From the NCBI GenBank assembly GCA_028532985.1, contig JANCIK010000009.1:2356001-2420000 (forward strand): 64,000 bases of DNA. The letters are read 5' to 3'. Positions 1 through 11,979 of the stretch are shown here, one piece after another. Each line of letters opens with the position of its first letter. Within the stretch, counting starts at the first letter, position 1. This DNA is from Stropharia rugosoannulata (taxonomy: Eukaryota > Basidiomycota > Agaricomycetes > Agaricales > Strophariaceae). The position numbers were made by a program, and so were the translations under genes. A model generated the notes under the pieces. The model made no database searches, had not been told where the DNA came from, and saw only the letters and a program-made list of their open reading frames with translations.

Positions 1-3000
1 AAAGCAAAAATCTTGCTTTTAGACGATATTCTTGCGGCTCTGGACGTGCATACGTGAGTGCTACTCAGATGAAAGTTAATAGGCCACTAATGTCTGTTGT
101 CACCCATAAATAGCTCTGCGTGGATCGTTCAAAAATGTCTCAGCGGTAACTTGATTCGAGGACGTACTGTGTTGCTGGTGGTGAGCAACCGGAAGAAAGT
201 CTGTTCAGAAGAGTACAAGCCTGACTTCCGAGTGTTTTTATAGACTCATAATGTCGCATTGGCTGAACCCATTGCTGGACTCACCGTGTCTCTGGCTCCA
301 GATGGGTCGATATCTGTCTACGACAGGAGTCTTGAACTTCTGAATCTTGAGCACGACTCTCTGAACTCTTCCATAAATGAATTAAACCCTGAAATAACTC
401 TTACGACTAACGACCTTGATGGCGAACGCATTGTGGACCAAAAACCGCTACTTGCGCTTAATGGAAAGTTAGTAATGGCGGAAGAAATCACGGAAGGACG
501 TGTAACTTGGAAATCCCTGAAGTTATTCCTAGGGTCCTTGGGGGGTGACTACCCTCTAATTTTTTTCTCATTGTGGCTAAGCGGTTTTATTCTGACTGAC
601 TGGGTCAATACATTTCAAACGTGGTTTCTCGGGTATTGGGGTTCTCAGTACGAAGACCACCCCTCCTCCGAAGTACACGCTGGATAGTAAGCGTTTCAAG
701 ACTTTGAATATCTACAAATACTAACCGCGACAATAGCTATCTGGGCCAATACACTGCAATACTTTTCTTGATGACAGTGGTTTATTCAACAACCTTCATC
801 TTCTATATATTGGGAATGATGCGAGCCTCGAGAATAATAAACAATTCATTGATTGACTCGATTCTCCACAGTACACTTAGGTATGTTTGCATATATTCTT
901 GGACGCGCTTTCTTTTCGGTGCATATATTAACTCTGGATATACAGATGGCTGGACGAGACTCCTTCAGCGAGGATTATCGCTCGCTGCACACAAGATATT
1001 ACCGCAGTAGATGGCGCTATTCCGCGATCATTCTCCGCCATAACAGAGACTACGGCCAGCCTCTTTACCAAGATAGGACTCATGATTATCTTTGCTCCAG
1101 TGCTGCTTGCTCCAGGGCTGTCGATTGCTGCCTTGTGTTTCTATATCGGCAATATTTATCTAAAAACCCAGTTGTCAGTTAAGCGGGAAATGAGGTACTT
1201 TTTCTTAAAAAGTGCATGGAATTCAAACTTATACTTCATTACAGTAATGCCCGCTCACCGATATTGGCCCATTTTAACGCTGTAGTTGGTGGTCTAGGTA
1301 TGTAAATTTATGTCAGTCTGATGAAAATCAGCTCTAATTCGTTTCAGTGTCCATCCGTGCTTATGGCGCTCAAAAATCATTTGTGAACGAATCACTCAAG
1401 CGGATAGATCATTACGTTAGAATTGCGCGCGTTTCATACAACCTGAATAGATGGTTTGGACTACGCATTGATGTCCTCGGAGCTCTCTTCACCTCCTCCC
1501 TTGCTTCGTACTTGATTTATGGCGGGAAACCGTTTGGTGCTGGGGATGCTGGATTCTCTCTAAATATGTGCATTGATTTCTGCACGTTGATGATGTGGTG
1601 GGTTAGGATATTCAATGATCTTGAAGTTCAAGCGACAAGGTAAGTGCTTATTACTCTTGTGCAGACGTTTCCTTGATAAGTTCCCAGTCTTGAACGAATC
1701 CAACAATACATTGACATAGAACATGAACCAAAAGCTACCGAAGCAGGGAAGCCGCCGGCTTCTTGGCCAACGAGCGGGGAGCTACTTGTTGAAAATTTAT
1801 CTGCCCGGTATTCTCAGGCAAGTTGCGGAAATAGTTTGGAACACATGTGGTCTTCATTCACCATTATAGACTGGGCCAATCGTCTTGCATGACTTGTCAT
1901 TCCATATCAAGTCTGGGGAACGTATTGGTATCGGTAGGCACCCTGTTTACTTTGTTCCTGGTCCAAATTCAAACCAGTTTTATGCAAAGTCGGCCGAACA
2001 GGGAGTGGGAAGGTATGTATTGCTGTCGCGCTGTGTCCGAAATACTCAAGTACTTGCAGAGTTCTCTCATATTGTCTTTGCTGCGATGCATTGTGACGGA
2101 AGGCACGGTATATTACGATAAAGTACCGACCAGCACAATCAACCTTGATGCATTGCGATCGAATATAACCATTATTCCTCAAACAGTAAGTGTATATGAT
2201 GAATCCGTCACCACGATAAAGGGGTTTGACTATTTATGTTTTGTAGCCTGAACTTCTAAGCGGTGAGTATTATCTATGAGTATGTTACCAAACTAAACCC
2301 ATCCCTGCTGTGCGAAAAGGAACACTCCGTCGCAATTTAGATCCATTTGAGCAATATGACGATGCATTTCTACATGATGCCCTGCGTGACGCTGGTCTGT
2401 TCGCCCTGCAGGAAGACGCGGGTCATCGCATTACCTTAGACAGCGTCATTGCTTCCGGAGGCAGTAATTTATCCGTCGGTCAACGTCAAATCCTCGCACT
2501 TGCTCGTGCGATGGTTAGGGGAAGCAAGCTGCTCATTCTAGATGAAGGTTTGTTCTCTCATACATATTTACTTGTGCTTTGCTCAATACTGGGCCTCGTC
2601 ATTTTCAGCTACATCGGCTATTGGTAGGCGTTTCTAACGAGGTTTACGATGTTTCCTGATATGGATGCATCCCTTTCCAGATTACAAAACAGACGCTATG
2701 ATACAAGCGACGTTAAAGCATCGTCTGGCGTCCGATGTTACCGTCATAACGGTGGCGCATCGCCTGCAAACCGTCATGGATTCCGACAGAATTGTGAGTT
2801 CACGAGATCAACTCTTTTCAGGGGCTGATAAATTTGCTCGAACAGATGGTTCTTGATGCAGGACGAATTGTACGTGAGGTAACAGTCCCCCAGAACTTTG
2901 TTGTCTGATATTTGCTGGCCAGGTGGAGTTTGACGCACCGATGGTGCTACTACAGAAACAAGATGGCATGCTGAAAGCTTTGGTTGATGGGAGCGGGGAC

Positions 3001-3039
3001 AAATCCAAGCTCTATTCCACGACTATGACATCTGTATAA
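1..3039 (+). CDS. ABCC/MRP-type ABC transporter, 3' part (5' end outside window)
   Basis: This is an ATP-driven exporter of the multidrug-resistance-associated (ABCC) family, acting in the plasma or vacuolar membrane. The window opens inside nucleotide-binding domain 1 at its Walker B (ILLLDD, with Asp in place of the catalytic Glu, as usual in ABCC NBD1). A linker, the second transmembrane domain (about 470-1640) and NBD2 follow. NBD2 is complete: Walker A (VGRTGSGKSS), signature (NLSVGQRQ), Walker B (LLILDE), D-loop (SAID) and switch His (VAHRLQ). I resolve 17 exons: 1-53, 114-180, 244-686, 737-880, 946-1194, 1245-1297, 1348-1639, 1688-1817, 1870-1933, 1990-2012, 2060-2185, 2247-2262, 2320-2547, 2609-2623, 2681-2793, 2846-2869 and 2923-3039, ending at TAA 3037. 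The intron at 1818-1869 is GC-AG. All junctions keep frame, so the gene looks functional. The substrate cannot be told. Confidence 0.93.
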
Positions 3040-3680
3040 TGCGCTGCCGTTAGCCGCTCGGCGAACGTTGCACTCGCGTGCATACGATGGGTAAAACATA
3101 CTATAGAAGTAAAAGCCAATTTGAGAGCTGCGGGCAGTCTATCATTATCTGCGAAGCATCCAAGTTCTGTACCTTCTTAGACTGACCTTGTGACTTGGTC
3201 AGGACGAACGACCTAAAAATGACCACGCGAGCTTTACGCTGTAATCTATCGAAAGTCAACATTGTTCCCTTGCCATGCCGTATGATAGTCCGATGGTCTT
3301 TGTATTTGTAATTCTACTCCAATAGATTTTTTAGGAATGCTACGGTAATCAAATTGAAATATCTGTCCTAAAGATAGGTAACATACAGGTGAGAATGGGC
3401 AATTGGTAACCAAATGTATATGTCTAAAGTGTATATCTAATAAATCAGCGCATAGAAAATATTCAAACGTGCAGTGTAGCCCGCTTTAAAGTGGAAAAGA
3501 AATATGATTGATGTCCGCTTCAAATAGCTTAAGCATTTTTTTCCGAGTGAAGTACGAATCTGAGCCGCAGTTCAACTGCATGTAGTTGTTGGTAAAGGGA
3601 CTGAAACGGCGTTCCATGGGCTTGAAAAACATAATTTTATGTGTCAATAATGTCCTTTGGTATAAAACTGAATGCGAAGC
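3040..3680. other. Tail-to-tail intergenic region between ABC transporter and GH5 glucanase
   Basis: These 641 bp separate the stop codon of the + strand ABC transporter from the stop codon of the - strand glucanase, so both 3' UTRs and polyadenylation sites must lie here. The stretch is AT-rich with no open frame of note and no recognised RNA gene. Confidence 0.7.
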
Positions 3681-6600
3681 TTACTCTGGATAGGAACAAC
3701 CGGATATTGGCCTAAGGATTTCAAAAAAAAAAAAAAGTGTCAGGTAGTGTCGTAAATCGTAAATCCTAGAATTAAAGGAACGTACACATAAGCAAGTTGG
3801 GTATCTGCAGGATTGTTCCAGCCCAGACCAACGGTCGCGGATGGAGCCGCAGTAAAAGTGGGAGCGAACAAGGATTTCAACGTGCCCGTTGGCGTGTATG
3901 TTGGCAAAAGCGCGATCTGCGTTCCTGAAAACGAAGGCATGATGGTTGCAGGCGGGAAGGTGTGCGATGCACTTTGTACGGCATCAAGTGTTCCTGCCCC
4001 CGCCTACATAGTAGTCGAGACATACAGATACCGAAGACAGAGAAAGAAGCGGATCAAGAAGACAGTGCGGGCGGTGATAATGGACGCCAGTGAGAAATGT
4101 CCCATGAAGTATACGAAACAACCACTCACTCCTCCTGTGGCTGTTGAAGGGTAATTGCCGTTGAACACCTGAGATGAACTCAGCACTTGACTACAATGTC
4201 CAATTGCGTCTCGGGGATCTACATATGATTTAAAAGGAATTATTGGAATTATGTACGCGCATGTGAATTATACGTCGTTTGTGGAAGGCCTACCTTTTGG
4301 GATCCACCCCTGCTGCAAGCCCAGTTGATAATGCCACATGGGAGAAGACGATGTCCCAAGCACAGTGGAGTTACCTATTTTCCAGGTCCAAAAGAAGAAA
4401 TTCTGGAGGGCATCCATAGACGCCAGAGTGACTTGAAGTAAGCCTGCAATGGTATCCTTCGAGTACGCCTACCGTTTAAAAAAACATCAGAGTTAATAAT
4501 GTCAGCCAATGCATGCCACAAAGCAGAGGCTCAGGTGAGCACGAAACAAACGCACGCTCCAATTATCCCAGGTGGCACAGTTCGGTGAACTAGGAGTCGA
4601 CCCTATTCCATTCAGCCTGCGAAGAAATAATTAAGGTTGAGCGAATGTTGCTATAGCAGAACCGAAACCCCGCGGGCCTCCGAGCTCGGTGAAATGAACA
4701 AGTGCACAAACCATAAACCACAGTTATTGATAGCGGAAGAGAATTCTCCTCCAAGTGTCACTCCAAAGACAGTCTGGGATTGGTTTGTTGCGATCGCCCA
4801 GCCACTGAGAAATAGAAGTCAGAGATGTTTTGAGGGCGATCCCCAAGCGGAAAGCAGGGTATCAATTTATCAAACTATTTTGAGGAGGCACATACCACGG
4901 TTTCACTGCCATCTGATCAAGTCTGACATAACATAACATTCGCGTAACGTTCGTCCGGGGAATAAATATCATTCTTGGTACAGAGTTCCAAGAGATTACT
5001 CACGGTGAAGTGTCGCCAGTAAAGGCAAGATACTGCATTGTGATAAGCAACGGTGGTTTCGACATCCGTACGTTATCCTGGCAGGGATTGACTCACCGGA
5101 TGCTGGTCTAGAGCTAGCCTGTCTGCGCCGGCGAGAAACCTGTGTGTTGAAGTGTCATGAATCATACAAATATAAACGAAATGAGGAAACATACCCTTGC
5201 CAGATTGCGGGCTACAATTTATGAATAGATGATTCACGAATCACAACCCACATTAGTATGGATAAGAAAGAAGTCGAGGCGTATCGGCAGCGTACGTACC
5301 CCCTGGAAACCTTCATGGATTGCGACATACGGTCCAGACCCAATACCTCTGTTGAAGACAAACGTGAGAGATTTATACACTATTAAGTAGCATTGTTGCG
5401 TAACCTGAAAGGCTACTTAAGCGTAATATAGAAATGAAACATACGTTGAGGTCCTTATGGCACTATATGCTGCGGCATAGAAACTTTGTACTTGGTCCTT
5501 TCCAATCGTGTCCCAAAGGATCTCGTTCACAATGCCAATACTTTGATAGAATGAAGTAGCTCAGTTCAGCATCATTTATATTTGTAGAAAGACGAGAATG
5601 GAAGCAGCTTACATTGGTACAACATCGCGATATTGGGGCTGACTGATGAATTCAACGAGAATCCGCAAATACGTCAACGTGCGTTGGGCATTCGCGATAC
5701 CCATAACCCCATTCATACTTCGTGGTCGAAATAGGAAATGCACATAGACGGGAAGGCAGAGAAAGTACGTTTCAAACGGTTAATTTGAAGGGCAGATTAG
5801 TAATTGTTTTAGTAATTGGCGAAGGAGAAAGCCCCTACAAATTCACTGGGCCGCCTGATCGACAGTTAACAACCAGAGAGAGATGCGCATATAGCAGGTC
5901 CCCTATAAGTGAACCAATCTTTAATAAAGCTAGATGAATTGCCTACTCTTTCCCGAGTGATTCTGTGCAGAAGTTGTGAGACAATGTAATCAAATAAGAT
6001 GTTACTCAAGGTTCTGGAGCTCACCCAACCATTTTGGCTTCCAGGAAGTGCATGCAAATCGAGGTAAATGCGGATGCCATACTTTCGGCCCCATTGAATG
6101 CTGTACCAGACAGGTCGTTGGCCCAAGATAAATTTGAAAGACGTAAATACGAAGTTGTTGCTTACGCTTTGAGAAAGTACGTCCAAGAAGTGCTAGCCAG
6201 GAAAGGTTCATCGTTGATGGTTTCAATGGCCCAAAATCCAACTGGAATCCGAACCCAATTCAAGCCAGCAGCTTTAATCAATGTATATTGGTCAATCATG
6301 TTTTATCAGAGTGACTAAGCTTACCAGCTATTTCTGCAAAATCCTGTTCTGTCTGCAAATAGTATGTATTAGCCAACGGACATGATGTAGTCGTGAAATG
6401 AATTATTTACAATAAACGTGTTATAATGAGCTTCCATCTTCGAGACCAAATCTTTGCCCATTGCGATAGACAGCGTCCATTCATCAACTACCGCGATGCT
6501 CGAAGAGTTGACGTATTCCTCATATAGCGCAGGAGATATGAATGGTTCGGTGACTGCTCGCAAAATATAAAGGGCAGAAGCAGTGGTACTATTGCCAAGA

Positions 6601-7326
6601 CTCACCTAGCCAACCGCTGAGAAGCACATTCATTCAGCTTGATTTTGCATTTTCGATAATTAAAGACGTACCCAAGATTGACACCTCTAGCAACATGCTC
6701 TCCCCAAACCCAGTCTTCAGCACCGATCCGTGGACTCCAGCTTTGGGCTTTGCCGCCAGGAGCAAAAGGCGACTTCGGGTCGCTCGCCCAGTCGCCCCCG
6801 AAGTCATTAGTATAGATAAATGTAGAACCGTCATCCGTTGTTATTGTACTGCCTGATTTTCCAGATATAGCGTTGGCCGACGGCGCTCCTGTTCCTCCAG
6901 AACCACCTCCAACAGTCCCATTTCCGGAGGCACTGGAGCTATTCTGGTCTGAGGAGGATTTCTTACTCAGGATAACCCCAAGAGTAACAGCTATTGCTGT
7001 GATCAGGACCGCTAGCAACCCGAGCAACAGCCACATGTTCCTTCGGCGGATCGCGCTTGACTTGGGTTTTACAAGTCTTCTTGAGCCGCTACGAGTGGGC
7101 TGACCATCCTTGTACTCGGCGGTCATATCCATTATAGTTTGAGGATGCTCCCCGTACTAAACAGCGAAGGTGAGCTATTTTACTGATGAATGGAGAACAT
7201 TAGGCATACTGGGGGCATGAATGAGTCCCCATGCCATGTTTCGTCGCCGTCGCCTAGCGAGCGCCTAGGAGTGTTTGCAACTGATAGGTCTGGTTCGTCT
7301 TCGTGGGCCAACGTGTAGTGAGCCAT
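3681..7326 (-). CDS. GH5 glucan 1,3-beta-glucosidase (exo-1,3-beta-glucanase), type II membrane form
   Basis: This enzyme releases glucose from beta-1,3-glucan and acts in cell-wall remodelling. The protein begins with about 80 cytoplasmic residues, then a basic stretch and one membrane segment (LLLGLLAVLITAIAVTLGVI), then a Ser/Gly-rich stalk and the GH5 barrel. Family motifs include GVNLGGWLVTEPF, IYLDLHALPGSQNGWNHSG, the acid/base region GIVNE and the nucleophile region LGGEFSSAINNC. I start it at ATG 7326 rather than 7132: exon 1 (7326-7210) splices in phase 0 onto 7156-6672 through a good 53 bp intron, and the joined N-terminus resembles fungal homologues. I count 22 exons, with very small ones at 6616-6606 (11 nt), 6352-6325 (28), 5962-5947 (16), 5854-5839 (16), 5211-5195 (17), 5032-5004 (29) and 4922-4896 (27). 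The last exon ends in PISGCSYPE and TAA 3681-3683. Confidence 0.92.
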
Positions 7327-10300
7327 GGTCAGTGTCAAGCACTGAGGCGGGCCAAAAGAGCCGTTAACGATGCACTGGATTGCACGAGGCGATCGAGGGC
7401 CGTTTATGAATTTCCTCATTTGGCTGACCGCGAGCCCAAGGCGGCTGGCGTCATTTCCCCTTCGGGACGTTGTGCAATAACAATCATCCAACCTCTGACG
7501 CTGCGCGGTGCATGTAAGCTACTGCAGTAACACCATCATATGCAGCTTATGCATGTACTTGGAGACTGGTATGTACAACATACACAAGACATGGCAACAT
7601 CGTGGGGTAAGTGCGGGGTATCATATTGTCGATGTCATGGCTGCCATCAATGATACATATTGGCTAAACTTGAAGAGAAATTAATTGAATACCTTCTACC
7701 AGTTGGATTCAAGAACCGTGGTACAACGTACATAAATCTTATCTACTACAAAACTGAAAAAGCGTAAACTTTAGGATCAGTAATGATGTTTGATCTCGAG
7801 TCTGCTTCAAAAGCGCTGTGACATACCAGCCAACGAGTAAGGAGATCGCTTAGATATCATTCCGTGAGCTGTTGTTACGTGTTATTTCAAACATCTGCTC
7901 TTTCCAACTCAACAAGTATATCAAGCGCCCCGGCCAAAGCACTCACCTCAGAGAGCCGGACAACACATGGCACGCGCCAAGATAACTGGATACAATGGAT
8001 ATTGCCGAACAGACAGAATTAGCAATCGGGGTGACGGAAGCAAACAAGTCATATTTGGAACAAAGACTTCGGTCAAGACTTAAAAGGGTCAGCAATTTGT
8101 CCCATCACAATGCACAAAAGCGTCCGTCGCGTCAGATCGCCGTGAAAGGCTGTGAGAGGTGTCTAGAAGAGCCAGCGAAGACATATACGAAGATAGACAT
8201 GTCAATTCCTCGTGTTTGGTGATCTAGAGTCAGTCCTTTTACTTACTCGCCTTCCAAAGCTACAGTCTTGGCATGTCCTGCAATCCGAAATCTTAAGGAC
8301 GCGAAGTTTATTAATGCACGAACGCAAACTAGTCAGGTCTTACAGGTTATCTTTCATTGAAAAACACTTTCGCGTAGCTATCAAGCAAATTTAATAGCGA
8401 GCTATGAAGCGAGAAACGCGAGTACCATTGTTTTGTTTGACTTCAGTCGGGGCTCCAGTCGGCCGAGATAGCTAGACTGAGAAGTAATCTCGGTACTCTT
8501 ATAGGCTATGATTGTGAAGGTAAGTTGAGGCTGCCACATCCAGCGGTCTAGAAGATTTAGCAGACCTTAACATACCTGCCTGGAACATCCAACATCCACT
8601 GAAAGTAAAAGATCCTTCCGAATTAACGCAGAAGAGGACTAGCTTGACCGGCATGTTTGTCTTAAGTAAGTACAGGATGTCAGAATTATTATAAGAGGCC
8701 CTAGACCAGAGGCTTAAGAAAAACTCAACTGTGTCAGCTGTGCATGCCGCCCATCAAACATCTATCAAGTTCTGCATGGTGACCGGTGAACAGAATGTAA
8801 GATTCTAAACTGCTATAGTCCTGCACGGAATACATCACCCGCACCGTCGCGTACCGCGTACCGTTATCCTCTGTTGGTTTCGTTAATGCCATTATACACC
8901 GAGTAGTTGGGCAGTAAGGGAGCACCGTCCCGACCGGTCCTCTACGGCTGCCAGGCCCTTCAAACGGAACGCCCATCCCATATGTCTTTCATAACGTCCC
9001 GTAGAGCTTCACCCCTGAAGAACTTAGGATCTGAAGTGCACCATCCGCCTGTGTCATGTCATGGGCACATGATTCACGCAACGACATACGGAAATACTTG
9101 TTCCCATGCTGATTATCTGAATCTTTTGATCCCGAGCGATGCTGAATAGGTGTCTGCTGCAGCAAATATCGCATTGCGCGACTCGATCCCCGGCTGCGCA
9201 CCCGTATTCGCCCGTACCGCCTTCCTTCTACTTACTATTCCAGCAGGAAGAACCCAGGCATGCGATCCTCATGGTGGCTCTATTATCGTCTCACGAGCTC
9301 GTCTGATCTCATTGCGAATCCAATTTTGAAGGAACGCAATGCACGACTGGCGCAATGTCGCACAGCTGTCACCTTCTTTGTTCTGTTCCTGGCCAAGTGG
9401 GAAACCGCACAACGAGTTCGACTAAGTAGCTGTGCGCTCTAAATTGGGGTTCTGAACTGATTCTATCAACAAGTAGTTCGGGTCACTAGGCATTAAGGAA
9501 TATACCAACTTACCACAATTATACGCTACTTCTTGAAAAGTTCTGCCCTTCATCGCTGGAACGGGTTAGACCCAGGGCTGGGGATTAAGGACTTGTTTCC
9601 TTGGATCATCCTCGCCATCCCGGGCTATCTCTTCCTGACGATTATAGCAAGCATCAACGTGTACAGGGCAAATGGGATGTGTAAAGAAGACTCCCATAGC
9701 TCGCCAGAAATAGCGCGGATGGGCATGCGGCTTTCATTTTCTAAGAGGAATGTCTTCATTCTGATGTCGTAGTCTACCGAGCCTTCTTGGTGATGCTATT
9801 GCTTGTTCTTGCTGGCAAAGGATACACAATCTCCAGATCAAGGGGCTTACAGACCTAGGAGGCAATCGCAACTTGTACCCCAGTTAATAGAGGACGGGGG
9901 GAATCCAGCCAGCCAAAGAGAATAGTCATCACACTTACCTTCATCGTTTAATTATGAACAGCTGTGTGACTGGGCAGGATGGCGGCCACCAATCGATTCT
10001 ACGCAGATTCCAGTGGCTTCTCCAACCGAGCATCAAGTCAAAAGAGTTTGTGTCCCGATATGACTTGAAACTCATCCGGCAGTTTGTCACGTCCAACTGT
10101 CTATAGCGCTGTAAATGTTTTGGCAGATATGTAGTTGCATGAAATCTTGCCGAGCAGCGAAATCTGGGGAACCCCGGCCAAACAACGATTAGGACACGGA
10201 TTGCGTTGCAGTGGAAAGGAGTTAATCGCCGAAATGTCCAGCCCAGCAATCAAAATGTGTCAAGTTCCCCAAAGGCGAGCAAAGCAGATACGCCCGGAGT

Positions 10301-10900
10301 GTAACATGGAATCAACAGAACACCATCCACCTATCAGAACAATGAGGCGTCGCCCGCGTGGCTGGAAAAAGAGAGAAAACATTTGTGCCCCAATTCCATT
10401 TCAGAATGCCCTCGGACGCTTTTCTGGTTCTCGACATAGAAGACGCACGGGTTTGTGGCGAGCGCCCGCCCACGCGCGCGCCTTGGCGCTTGACGACAGT
10501 GTCTAGACAAAAAGAATGGGCGATGTGGCTGATGTGGCTGATTCGGAAAGAGTGTGTCCGAGTAAATGCTATGCTGAAAGGCCAGACGCTAATAGAAGAC
10601 CAACTCGACAGGTGATGGCTTGTGCCAGATGCATGAAAGACGAAAGCGCAACAAGACAGTCAGTTGGGACGAGGTTTGCTCACTGAGGGACCAGAGGGGA
10701 ACTAAGCGGAAGAAAGGTCAGTCGTCGTATGTCGACGACTCTTTATATATTCGCCGGCAGGGAGTTACGGTGGACGAAGGAGACGGTCTCGCCAGATCTC
10801 CGCCTAACATCCTCATATGTAACTAGAAAAAAAAGGTTTCAAAGACTGGTGATTGTACAACATAAAAACAAATACAAAGAGGAAATGATGAAGACAACAA
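7327..10900. other. 3.6 kb region without a recognisable gene
   Basis: It lies between the start of the GH5 gene and the stop of KIN17, both on the - strand, so it should hold the GH5 promoter (next to 7326) and the KIN17 3' UTR (next to 10900). Open frames are short on both strands. On the - strand at about 8.7-9.8 kb there are protein-like pieces, including a possible GT-AG intron around 9533-9475, but no continuous model could be built and no family was recognised. A decayed gene or an unusual lineage-specific gene is possible. Confidence 0.45.
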
Positions 10901-11979
10901 TTAAGCCGTGTTATCCCTGTCCATTCGTCTCCGCTTCCGCTCCTGCTCTTCAAGTATCAGTCGCTCCGCTGCAGTCATCGGGGCAGATCGCTTCTTTTCG
11001 TTTCCCGCTTTGTCTCCACTTTCGGAAGAAGCTGCCGTTTTGAATACATTCGGCCTCTTGAGAGGATTGGCTTTCAGAGGATTCACGGCGGCTTTCAAGG
11101 GGTTCATCTTGAACGCTGTCGGAGCCGCTGGGGCAGCCGCTGGCTTCGCCATCGATATCGAAAGCACGACTTTCTCCGTCGTCTCGTCTCGCTTCAACCC
11201 GACCTCTTCAGCAGGCGGCGTCAACGACTTGGCCTTTTCCTCCTCTCCTTTCTCTGCCGCCGCCCTCTGGATCTGCTCTGCAATCAACTGCCGTTCCCGT
11301 GCTTCATCCGAGATAGTGGCACGATCTTTCTTCTGTGCAGCTTCCTATTTTCGCAACACCGTCGATCCTTTGGCCCGCAAAAAAGTATATGTGAAAGGAC
11401 ACGTACCGCTTTCTCCAGCGCTTTCGGGCTACTGTCGATCCACGCGATGAACCAACCCTTCTCCGTCTCATCCACTCTAGCAACACCCGTCCGTCCCAGG
11501 TGCTTCACGAACTCCGTCAATGTAACCCAGCGCGTGGCGTTCATGTGGAGATGGCTCTTGTCGGCGATGTACTCCTGATACACCTGATTGGCTCGCACAC
11601 GTTTCGTCCCAAATCTGCGGACGGGAGGGGTCAGACAAATATATACCAGAGGACTGGGGGGGAACCGAAGCGCACCGCCTTGAGAGCAGGGACACGAATT
11701 CAGATTGGAACTGCTGCGAAAAGCCGGCGATATGGCTGCCCGCATGTTCGCCCACCACGAGCATCTGCCGCAGATGCGACTCGGAGGCGGCGTGGCACTT
11801 GAATCCGTTCTCGTCTCTGCACTGCTTCTCGCACACCTGGCAGTACCACCGCAGGCGCTGCAGGCCCTTTGATTTCATCTTGTTCGCGACATACTTGGGC
11901 GTCCCGACTGCATGAGAGCGTGCGTTAGTACCACAAGCCAGGCTGCTGCATATGCTTGCTGACCTTCTGCTCGAGGCAT
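10901..11979 (-). CDS. KIN17: KIN17-family DNA/RNA-binding protein
   Basis: KIN17 is a nuclear zinc-finger protein linked to DNA replication, the DNA-damage response and RNA processing. Four exons join in frame to 299 residues: 11979-11964, 11907-11676, 11614-11407 and 11344-10901. The N-terminus is highly typical: PKYVANKMKSKGLQRLRWYC, then a C2H2-type finger (CQVCEKQC...GFKCH...SESH), then the winged-helix-like Kin17 domain (FGTKRVRANQVYQEYI, HMNATRWVTLTEFVKHLGR, VDETEKGWFIAWID). After it comes a charged helix (residues about 155-200) and a Lys/Ala-rich tail with repeated NPLKA-like units, ending KRRRMDRDNTA. The metazoan C-terminal KOW/SH3-like domain is absent; the length is intermediate between human KIN17 and yeast Rts2. 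The first exon has only 16 nt. Coding sequence is G/C-rich. Confidence 0.95.
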
